From assembly GCF_014905175.1 (NCBI RefSeq), contig NC_057790.1:1612001-1676000 (forward strand): DNA of 64,000 nucleotides, given 5' to 3'. This document shows positions 26,201-37,639 of this stretch, piece after piece; within the stretch, counting starts at the first letter, position 1, and each line of letters opens with the position of its first letter. Below the pieces are notes generated by a model, which saw nothing but the letters and a program-made list of their open reading frames with translations, was not told the origin of the DNA and did not search any database. The translations under genes and the position numbers were made by a program. The stretch is from Aphidius gifuensis (taxonomy: Eukaryota > Arthropoda > Insecta > Hymenoptera > Braconidae).

Positions 26201-29200
26201 ATCCCAAAGTTTTAATAGTGTTCTTGGTGTTTCACATTCAGCTGCTTTAATACGAAGTATACCTTCCCAAATACGTGATAAATCACGTATATTAAATACA
26301 TAATGAAACTTTGCTGGTGTTGGTAACATTTTTGTTTTAGTCTGTTGCCAAAGTACACGTGTTAAAGGAATTAATTTTGGCACAAAATTAACAATATTTT
26401 CAGGAAATCTACTTGAACTAAAATATCCCTCTCCAATTGAGCCTAAAAAAAAAAATAAAAACATTAATAATAATCAATAAATTATCAATGATAAATAATA
26501 ATAAGAAATAAATTTTTCTTACTGAATATTGTATCCATTGATTTATTTGAAGGAAGTGTACAATTAAATATATTAAATTGTCTTTTTAATCTTGGTGGAA
26601 TGTCATTTCTTCCACCACCAGGATGTATCATTGCTGCTAAAAATTGTATGCTTTGTATAACATTAAAATCACCAGGTTTATCGAGTGAATAAACACCACC
26701 ATATTCCATTAATTGTCTGACAAGTTCATTAGTTATTTGATCACCCCACTCATTGATAACTGGCATATTAATATCATCTATAAATACAGTCATTTTTTTT
26801 CCTCCAGGTGGACCATAAGTTGTGCCAACACGTTTCTCCACATAGCTTTCAAGAATTCTCTAATTATAAAATGAATAAAAAAATATAAATTTTAAATTAA
26901 TTAATAAATATGACAAAACAAGCTAATTAAAAAAAATACCTGAACCATATTTGGTGTAGATGCAGATGAAAAATTAAATGATTTACTTAGATGATAATTT
27001 TTATCATAATTTGACATAAAACTTTTTAGCATAACTGTTTTAGCAGTTCCCTGTTCACCTAAATAAAAATTATTCATCAAATATTGTCATGTAAAAAGTC
27101 TTGTAATTAATTGATAATTAATTTAAATTTACCAATAAGTAAAACTGCTTTATTTTGTTTAGCAATAACTTCAATTAAAAATAGAGTTCGTGTATTGTCA
27201 ACATTTGGCACTAATATACTTGAATAACTCAAAAGATAATCCGATGGATACTCAAATGTTGTTACTCTTTGACTCCAATGCATCCATTCACCATTTTCAT
27301 CAACAAAATACTCAAATATTGTCTCGTCTTCGTTCAATTTTGGCCAGTCACATTTAGACGAATGAGACAATACAAATTCTTGAAAAGACAAACGAGCATC
27401 AAGTTCAAGAACTGCACCAAGACTCCACATTACAGAAAATAAAAATATTCGTTCTAATTGAGAATCTGTGACTTTTGAACCAGTATATTCTTCTCTTAAT
27501 AATCCAGTTAGTAAATCAATACACTGACGAATATAAATAGCTTCAAGTAATGTCATTTTTGTAACTAATTTTGTTTTAACATAAATATAAGCATCACCAT
27601 ATAATTTATTAAATAATTCATTTAAAATATCAACTTCATGATTTGTTCGTGTTTTAAACCATCCTTGAACAATTGGTAACCATGATAAAACAGATGCACT
27701 TACAAATACCATTCCCATACGTGATACAGTTGCTGGTGAAGCATTGTCAATATTATCTGGTTCAAAAACTAATTTACTATTTGGTGTCATTGTTATTCTA
27801 TCACCATTAGCAAGTGTAAGAGTTTTATTATCATCAAGAACTGAATTTAAATTTTCAATCCATACAGCATCAACTGGACCATCCAAAACAATCCAAAGAT
27901 TTTCTGGTGGTTTAATATTAATTGAACGACGCCAAAGAGTTGAAAATATTCCATCAGTCCAATCATTTGTTGCAACATCTAGTCTTCCAAACATTTGTGG
28001 TGCTGTTATTGCTTTTGGATTCATTCTCAATTCTTTATGAGGCATATTCATTTCAGTTAATGCTCTCATCAGTGTCCACATACATCTTGTTTTACCTGAT
28101 CCAGTTGGACCAAGTACCATTAATCCATGACGTACCAATGATGTTTCATAAAGTTGTATTACTTTTAAATTCCATTCAGGATGATTCATTATTCCAAATT
28201 TATTTGTAGCATTTGTTATTTCTTTTTGTAGCTCTTTATATGTTTGTTGTGTTAATTTTATTCCTGGAAACATATCTTCAATGAGAGACATAAATAGTGG
28301 CTCATCTTCATCAACTAATTTTGATAAATTCATATCACGAAGAACTCTCATTAATGTTGTCTCTTCTGAGTCTGTTGGACGTGCTCTTTTTTGTGCTCCA
28401 AGTGTTCGTAAACATGACAATATATTACGAAGACCAAAATCATAATGAACTTGTTTACTCAATTGTTCTTCACATAATTTATATAATGTAAAAAATTTAC
28501 GTGATAAAATTATGTTTTCTTTAAATCCACAAGCTGCTAATTTAACTCTCATAATAATCTAAATATATCGGAATTAAAATTAGTATTTAAATGCATTTTA
28601 ATTTAATTTAATTTACATACTTGTCTATCTGGTACCATCATGGCAACACTACGAAATTGTATTTTTAAATTTTCCGGTAATTCTTGACGTCCAGCATAGC
28701 CAGGATTCATAGTAATAAATAAACCAAATTCATAGTCAATTGAATAACTTTCACCATCACTAAAAAAGATAAAATTTTATATTAAATTATTAATTAATTA
28801 TTAATTGTTAAAATAATACCTAAAAATAAAAGTTGAACGTCTTTCTTTACGTGCTGTTAAAACACTTGCCACTTGTTGGGCAGCTACTGAGAGTACTGGT
28901 AAATCAATACGATTAAATTCATCAAAACATCCCCAAGCACCAGCTTGAGCAAGTCCCTATGAAATAAAATAAATAAATAAATAAATATTAAATTATTAAT
29001 TAAATGATTTAAATAAAAAAGTACCTTAATAATTCTACCAAGTCCACGAAAATCCATTTGATCAGAACAATTAAATACAACAACATATTTACCAAGTGCT
29101 TTACCCATGTCTTTTGTTGTTTCAGTTTTTCCTGTTCCAGCAGGACCAGCTGGAGCACCACCAAAATTCATTCCTAAAAAATAATTAAATGTTTTATTAA

Positions 29201-32200
29201 ATTTTTCATATAAATTTAAATTACAAGCTTTTTATTTAGCCCTACCAATAGCTTGGGATAAAGTTATGTAACATCTATCAGTCAATGGTGTTATGGCAAG
29301 ACGATCAGTACATCCTAAAAATTCATTTTGATATACAAAATCAACATCTGTTATTTTAATCAAAACAATTTCAGTCTCTTCATTGTAATAAAATCGTGCC
29401 TGTTTAAGCCACTCAAAATCTTGAATACTTTTAATTTTCATTCGACATAATTCATCAAAAATATCTCTAAATAAATAGTAAAATATTTATTAAAAATATA
29501 TTTAATTTGTTTTTTATTTTTAACAAATAATTGTATATATTTTTTTACCTTTGATGAACGTGAATAGTAATAAGTGCCTCGTACTTAAGCCTAGCATATT
29601 TTGATAAATCTTTAATTGTAACTTCAATGAGTCCATTGAGTATATCCAAAAAATATTGATTTGTTTTTTTCATAATTGTTTTATCACGTCTAGATGTTAA
29701 AATAGCAATTTCAGAATTACGTGTCCACAGTACTTGAAGAGCCAATAAACCAACCTAAACAATATATTAATTTAATTATAAATAATTAATTATTTTACTC
29801 TTTTTTTTTTTAGTTTATAAATCACCTGAAGAATAGACTCGTCAATCAAGTGTAAAATTTCTGTATTTGGTTGAGCTAATAATTGTAGCCCTTGTGATAT
29901 AACACTTCCAACAGATTGTTGATGCATTTTTAAAAGTAAAACCAACCAATTTTCAAGACCACCTGTACACATTACCTCTTTGTCAAATACAACTTTTTCA
30001 TTTTCACGAGAATACATTGCTTTTATCATTTCATAATCAGTTGGTGAAAATTCCAACTATTAAAAAAAATTAATATAAATATTTATTCAAACGACAATAT
30101 ATAATTTACAATATTTAAAACTTGCTTTTGCAATATTATCAAATAATCCATCAAGATAATTTTGAATAGTATGACAATCTGTAGCTTGTCCCAATATTTC
30201 CAATAAACTTGGATCGGAAATAAAACAAAATCTTGGAAAGGCACTTCTTTTTGTTTCTAAATAACCACTCAATGATTTTTGACATGATTCTAATTGTTCC
30301 AATAAATGAGGAAGAAGTTGTCCCATTGTTTCATCACCAGTACATGTTTCAACAGCATTTATTTTTTCATGAGCACGTAGCATTAATTTAACCCATGCTT
30401 TATCAATATTCTATAAATTAAAAAAATTAATTATTCTCTAGTTTAGGTGTTTAAATATATTTAAATATTACTGAAAAACGTTTAGCTTCAGCTGGAAGTT
30501 GCTTAGCTATGTCACCACCAATAAACACAGCCTCAAGATATGCCCATAAATTTTGTACCATTAGCCATTTAGCTAATATCTCAGATGTGTTACTCAATTT
30601 TTTTTGCCAAAGTTGTATATCTTTTTTAAAATGTGCATTATAACTGTAATAATTATAAAAAAATATTGTAGCTTTGTTTGCAATAATTAAAAGAATATTA
30701 TTATTTTTTACAAACCGATTTGCTAAAAGTGAACTGACAGCCATCAAACTGTCTTCAAGCTGTGCAACAATTTCATTAGTCTCAGTTCCTTGAAGCAATA
30801 ATTCACCTCTTTGTTTAAAATTAGAAAATTTCAAATCAACAATTGACCAGTCAGCAACAATTTGACGAATTTTACTTTCAATATCTTTTTCTTTACTCGC
30901 ACTAATACATATATCCTCAACTTCATCTTTGTATTTTAATAGTGGTGCTTTTAGGACTTGTGCCAAAGTAAAACCCTCTGCAGTAACATTAAATTCATAC
31001 TTGCATAATGCTGACATTCTTTCCCAGTGACGATCTTTCATTGATTCATTTGCCATTAATTCAAGCAATGGACATGTTTCACTAAAGTCATCAATTTTTT
31101 TTTTTAAATCAATATATGCTGGCCAGCTATTCATTGCTTTTGGCAATTTTCGACATCTAAAAAATAATTAAATAATTTATTTCTATAAAAATTCTCATGG
31201 GAAAACGCATCGATAGATATTTTTTAAATTTTTCAGACAATTAGAGGGGGATTTAAACTATTCAAAAAAAAATTCACGACGTCAGCCAAGCATTATTTTT
31301 CGATTTACAATATAAACCCTATTTTCGAAATTTTATTTTTCGAGTTTCGAAATTTTAATTTTATAAAAATTCTCATAAGAAAACGCTTCGGTAGATATTT
31401 TTAAAATTTGTCAAACAATTAGAGGAAGGTTTCAACTATACTCAAAAAAATTCCCAACCTCGACCAAGCATTATTTTTTGTTGAAGAATATTTTCAAGGT
31501 TTGATTATTTTAAATAATTCACCTTATTTGAAATTCTCCAAGTTCAGCGATAATAATTTCTGTATCAACTTCAGTCCATGGAATTTCATAATACCCATCA
31601 ATTGATTGTAAAACTTGAAGATACAAGCTATATAATTTTTGTAATAAATTTAATTCTTTTTTTCGTTTTTCAAGTGCAGGATATTGAGTTACTTCAATAC
31701 CAAATAAAATTTCACCACTGCTAAAAGTCTGATAACGTTCCCATAATTCATCAAACCTTGCTTGTGCAAGAATAACTCTAAATAATTTAAAATAAATAAA
31801 TTAAATTAATTATCATGCTTTAAATTAATCAATTTAATTATCATGCTTTAAATTAATCAATTTAATTTTTAATTACCTTTCACTAGCTTCTGCAGCTGGA
31901 ATACCCTCAACCATTGGTCCATTAATCTCAAAATCTATATCAAATTCTTCGACATTTTTAATTAAAATATTAACACCATCTGTTAATTCATTTCTCAATG
32001 GTTCTTGCATATCACAAATAATACTTTGTACTTGTTTTGCCTTAAAAATTATATTAAAATTAATTTCTTTTAAATAAATTTAATTTAAACAAATGTCCTA
32101 TCAACAAATCAAATTAATATTAAATTTATTTATCAACAATTCATCTCTTAGAATTAATTCCATATCAAGACTAATAAAATCATTTCGAATACTATTTAAA

Positions 32201-35200
32201 CATGCCATTCCAATTCTAACATCTTCAAGATCTTTTATTGTTCTTCCAAGTGTTTTATTTTTATCACTGATATAATCAGTGAGGTGTTTTAACTTTGACT
32301 TAATCCATGTAGTCAATATAGTACCATATGATGATTTCCATGCTTTTGCTTCTAATGACAGTGCTAGTTTTAATTTATCTAAAACAAAAAAAAAAAAAAT
32401 AGATTAATCAAGGAAAATATATGTATATTGTTTTCCCAATTATTTAGAACGTAAAAATAATTTTTTTTTATTCTCCTGCTACTTTGAAACATATAGAAAC
32501 GAGGTATTGATTTTTCACTTCAACGTTAAGGTACATGAGACGACTCTGAATTATCATGTCCATCGGTCCGACCGTGTGGCCTAATGGATAAGGCGTCTGA
32601 CTTCGAATCAGAAGATTTGCAGGTTCGAGTCCTGTCACGGTCGTAAATTAATATTTTTTTTGCATTTTGTTTAAACAATATTCCCTTAATTATATCAACA
32701 TTATTGTTTTCATAATATAAACTTTATGGAATCCTTTTAAATGTATTTTTCTGTCGGTTGTTTTATCAATTCATGATCTGAAACTCTGAATACTTGTTGT
32801 ACAACTAACCCATGTTAACTTCAACTGGACCAAGAACATGAAACTCTGGAAGATTATTTATTTCGTTGACTAAATTATCATATTCAACAAATTTTTCTCT
32901 AATGTCTTGTGTTGTTGGCTCATCGTCGATAATCTTTTGTATTTCATTATCTCGCTCTTCTGTCCACACATGTTTATATTTTTTAACATAATTCTGCAAT
33001 AATTAATTATCAATATTAACATTACAATAATAAATAATTTTAGTATAAAAATAATTACATTTCCAAGCAAAGCAATGTCATTTCGAAGTGTCAAAACTGT
33101 TCCTTGAAGACTCATTGATGAACGAATTATTTCTTTATGACCAGACACAATTTGTTCATACGTCTTTAAAACTCTCAGCTCATCCTCTGTCAATAATAAA
33201 AAATCATTAACAAAAATAATAGTATTTATTAAAATAAATACCAATTATATTTACCATCAATTGTTTCTATACCAAGAGTATTTCTTTTCATCGATAATAA
33301 AAAATATTTTTGTCCCCAAATAGTTATGTCTTTATGTACACTAATTAAATTATTAACTACATTACCAAAATGTAACTGTAATTCATCAATTGTTGGTACA
33401 ATTGCAATACTAGGTATTTGTAAAATAAATTGAGTCAATAATAATGGTCCATCAACTTGGATTGTATCTTCTTTTACCACTAAATTACTAAAATAAATAA
33501 AATTAATTAAAACAATTGTCATGATTTATCAACTATCATTATCTTACCTCGATACACTGACTCGTTTCTTCAACAAATCCAATGAATTTTTTGTACAATT
33601 AATTAAAGCCTCAATAAAACGATTATTAAAATATGTAAAAACTTCTAAACAATCATTGTATATTGAAGTTTTATCAAGTTTAATATCAGTATCAATTACA
33701 TCAAAGCCTGTATGAAAATAAAAAAATTATTTATCATTTTTTATTGGAGTTTTAATAATAGAAAATAATAATAATTTACCTGGTTCAAATGGACTTTTAT
33801 CTAGCTTGGCTTGTGACCAAACTGGTCTATTGATTTTATCAATATCCAACCACTCATATTTGTTGGCTTCACTTTGTTCCAGCTCTGATGATTCATCAAA
33901 AAGACCTAAACACTTGTTGATTATTTCCATGACAGCTTTTTCAGCAGAACTTGATTTAATTTGTAATTCAATTAATATATCATCAACATATTTTTTATTA
34001 TATCTTGCAAAATCATATGGTGTATATGCTTGATCAAAAAATTTAATAATTTTAATTTTCGAAATTGCCTGAAATACTCTATCAATTCTAGCTTCTCTAA
34101 TGTCCATTATTTCTTTGGTAAATAGCTTTATACTTTGTATAACATTATCAATGTCATTTGATATATCAGAAATTTCTAATGACGTCCATGTTACAACAGA
34201 TAATAATGGTAAAAATGATATTTCAAGTTTTTGTAATGCTGATTTCATCATATTTAAAAATATACTTGGAATTGATTTTCTAACATTGTTATTATCATTG
34301 ACAAGTTTTTTAATTTTTTCATAACCAGATAATATTCTATCTTCACAAAATGTTATTATTTGTATGAACTCTGGTACAGGTAAATTTAATCTAAACATAT
34401 GTTCAGCTTCTCGTATAACTTCAATGATATAAGGATCAAAATTAACATCGTACTTGTTTGTTGTTGGATTTCTTACTAACACTGGTGATGTTAAAGCTAA
34501 TCTAACAACCTCTGATGAATCATACCATGCTTTGTGATAAATCATTTCATAATAAAGTGATACACTGACAAATGAATTATATTTTTTAATACATTTTTGT
34601 AGACGTTCATGTGTTATGACTTTTTCATGTTTTTTAAATATATTCATTGGTCCTTGAATACGTTTACATAGTTGACGAATCCATATTATTCTACCAGCAA
34701 CTGGTGGAATATTTCTTGGTAATACTGGTGATGATCTATCAGCATTATAACGATCTCGTATTTGTTCAATTTCTTGCTGATACATTGACTCTAGCTCCAA
34801 GTATTTTCTATCAATCCATAATCTACTAAATTTAAGCTTTTCAAATCTATAAAAAAAAAAACAAAATTAATACTACAATTTTATTTCTTTTATTTATAAT
34901 AAATTACCTGACAACTAAACGAAGTGCTTCATCAATATTTGGTGCTTCTCCAATTGTATTAAAAAAATATTCACGCATTTTAAGTTCAATTGTTGATATA
35001 TTTTTAGTAAATTCATCATAATTAATATCAAAATCAGCTGTACGATGATTTAGAGGATCACATTTATGACTTGTTATTTGTTTAAATGTATCTGTAAATT
35101 TTTTAGTATATTCATCAATTCCATATAGTGAAGAACTGTAAAGAATTGATTGTGCTAAATTTGTTTCTAACACATGAATTACTTTTGATAATCTATTTGT

Positions 35201-36882
35201 AAATTTTTCAAATTTTCCAAACACATGTATTTGTGATATTTCAATTGGTTTTTCATCAATTAAATCAATACTTTTTTTCATATTATTATATGCTTCATAG
35301 TATTGTTCATATACTCTGATACAATCTTTCATTCTTGATATAACAGCTGCTTTTGAATCACACCAAATATCTTGTTTACCATTTTCATTTAAATGTGCTT
35401 TGCATGATAAAATTATTTGATTTGTTATTTTAACAAATATTGCTGCTACCATACGACGACAATTAAAAAATCTTGATGTTGAATGAATCATTTTAACAGC
35501 ATGCATTAAAGATGGTAAATGATTACCAATTTCAGTTGGTCCAAGTCTGTATAATGGTTTTGTAAATTTTTCAAGTGAATAAAGATACTTGACATTATCA
35601 AATGAAAGTATTTGCAATGTTGTTACATCTTTTTCTAATTTTTTCCATTTTTTTACAAGCTTTGATCTAGCTTTTGTGATAAATTCAATGAATGCTTGAC
35701 ATCTTGGAGTCTCTATGTGTTCAATTATTGAACAAAAACATGATAAAATTGTACGCCAACTTGCCAGTTCATCAGTTGGTCCAACATTTTCAGTTTCACG
35801 ACGAAGTTGTTGACTCTCAACAAGAGCTGTCTCCATTGTTCTCATCCATGTTGCAACACATTTTTCAATAATCACAATGACATCATAACTCTTTAAACTT
35901 GCCAATAATTTATCATTTGTCGAAAGATAATTATCATAAATATCTGTGTATTTATCAAACTTTGGAATGTTATGTAAATCCAAATAAATTAAATTAAGAA
36001 AATTACAAAAATCATTAAAATCTCCTAAAAAATCTTTTTGTATTTTTTTTCCAGGTGCATTTGTTGATAATTTTCCCCATTGACCAGTCAATTCAATTGA
36101 TGGCTTATTTAATTTTGTTACAAATTTAGATATTCCAGCAAGAGGATTTGTCGTATCAATAAAATCAATGCAAGCATATTGTGTATCCTAAAATATTTAA
36201 ATAAAAATTTAAAACAAATCAAGTTAAAATTATTTTTATGAATATAAATTAGCACCTCAATAAGTTGTTTTGATTCTAAATCACTATTAGAATTAATTCG
36301 ATAAATAACAACACATTTTGATGATAATTTTTCGCTTGATCCATCAGTAACACAACAACGAAGCATCATTGGATCTTTTGAGTATGAACTCCATCTGCCA
36401 GATTCTATAATTACAACACAAATTAAGTTACAGCTTGTTGAATAATCATTTGTTTATTGTAATTATTATACCAAATGGAGGTGGACCCATTGGTTGATAA
36501 TGAACAACAGCAGCTTTACGTCCATCCTTGACAAAAAAATTTGTAAAAATCTTTACGTACTCAGCATCATCAAGTATTCCATTTTCCAATGTTTCAGTGT
36601 CGGTATTTAAAATAAATCCAACAACGTCAAGAACATTTTGATGAATTGTTTTGAATGTACTTTGCCTTGATGATCTTAACTCTTTGTATTTAGCCTAGAG
36701 ATAATTTAAAAATTATAAAACATAAAGACATGTTGTGTATAAAAATATAAAAGTCAAACCAATTTTTCTTTTGTCGTTTCAACAGGCATTCCTTCCATAA
36801 CAAATATTCGACGTTTTAGTAATTCATTTATTCGCTGCTCAATTGCTGGCATCATGTAATCACGATGCTCGTTATTTGCCAT
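20207..36882 (-). CDS. DNAH5/8: Outer-arm axonemal dynein heavy chain, DNAH5/DNAH8 type (complete)
   Basis: This is the gamma-type heavy chain motor of outer dynein arms, needed for beating of sperm and cilia. It runs from MANNEHRDYM (36882) to ALLCDNK and TAA (20207-20209) in about 34 exons, roughly 4,500 residues. Exon borders here are partly by homology. The tail is encoded at about 36882-31500 and the linker at about 31700-29250 (SWPAYIDLKKK, CTGDETMGQLLPH, GFLGCTDRL-like). AAA1 has GPAGTGKTETTKD (about 29120-29155), AAA2 GPTGSGKT (about 28087-28113), AAA3 GEQGTAKT (about 27035-27060) and AAA4 GVGGSGKQSLTRL (about 25785-25815). The stalk lies near 25100-24250, and AAA5-6 and the C-terminal domain follow to 20207. 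AAA3-AAA5 and the stalk sit in one 3.77-kb exon (26442-22677). The sequence matches DNAH5/8 better than other heavy-chain classes (GIFSTLWRRSI, NRVITL-free AAA1). In flies the equivalent is kl-3. Confidence 0.95.
31185..31480. repeat. Diverged direct repeat in a dynein intron
   Basis: Two copies of about 118 bp (31185-31302 and 31362-31480) share AAAATTCTCAT..GAAAACGC, TAGATATTTTT, ACAATTAGAGG and CCAAGCATTATTTTT in the same order. The period is about 177 bp. They lie in the intron between dynein exons that end near 31158 and 31527. No coding sequence is present. Confidence 0.75.
32570..32643 (+). tRNA. tRNA-Arg (anticodon TCG)
   Basis: The cloverleaf is complete. The acceptor stem GACCGTG/CACGGTC pairs at all 7 positions, with G as discriminator base. 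The D stem is GCCT/AGGC. The anticodon stem TCTGA/TCAGA encloses loop CTTCGAA, with anticodon TCG at 32603-32605. The T stem GCAGG/CCTGT has loop TTCGAGT. The A box (TGGCCTAATGG, 32577-32587) and B box (GGTTCGAGTCC, 32622-32632) are intact. CCA is not encoded and there is no intron, as usual for this eukaryotic isoacceptor. It sits antisense in the dynein intron at about 32379-32810. Confidence 0.97.
32654..32661 (+). terminator. RNA polymerase III T-run terminator
   Basis: Eight T residues begin 11 bases after the tRNA-Arg 3' end. This is the normal form and distance of a Pol III terminator, though T-runs are common in this DNA. Confidence 0.7.
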
Positions 36883-37604
36883 TTTTTAAAATAATAATTT
36901 TAATTAACAACTAAAATACTAATTAATCTTGTTTTTAAAATACAAATTTAAAGATTAAATTTTCATTTAAACAGCTGACTTCATGTTGATGAAATTTATA
37001 AATCAAAACAAAAAAAAATCATCAATTGAAAAGTAGTTTTTTTTTTTCATTTTTAATGAATGTTTTGGTGTCATCTTGGATCCACTGATGAACTGACCAA
37101 TATTTCCAGTTGTTGATAGTGATGAACATCATCCAGTTGATTATAATCTCTCACTATATATTTTTAATAAAACAAAACAAAATATTAAAATTAAATTTGA
37201 TTTATTTTTCTTAAAAATAGATAAAAATAATACCTAGGTATCAGCTGGATCATAAAAAGAAATAAGTCAACATCATCTTCCCTCTTTTTTTTTTACATTT
37301 TAACATGTTATTATTTAATTAACAATAAATTCACTTGCTAATTGTCCGACAATCTTATAAAATAATTATAAACAATCAAAAAAAAATATTCATTTTAATT
37401 TTTATTTATTGAATTAATTTAATTTTAATTAAAACTATTTATTTATTTATAAATAAATAATTTTCAATCATAAAAAAATAATAAAAACAATCCTAAAAAA
37501 CGTACTTTAACCCCACTATATACTCAAGCATACTCAAGTAACCCCCCGGCCCCCTCCGGCGCTCGGCGATCGGTTGTACTCGCAAATTTTTTTAGCCGAA
37601 CGGG

Positions 37605-37639
37605 TCAGTTTGCGTTTGTGTAATGAGGTCGAAGGTTGT
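37605..37639 (+). promoter_or_regulatory. Candidate Inr + DPE core promoter
   Basis: TCAGTT at 37605-37610 matches the arthropod initiator. Taking its A (37607) as +1, GGTTGT occupies +28 to +33, the exact place and sequence expected of a DPE (RGWYV). It lies in a GC-richer island. A good splice donor (TTTTG/GTAAAG) follows at 37754/37755, so 37607-37754 could be a first exon on the plus strand. No downstream exon is identified, and a promoter of a non-coding RNA is possible. Confidence 0.4.
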
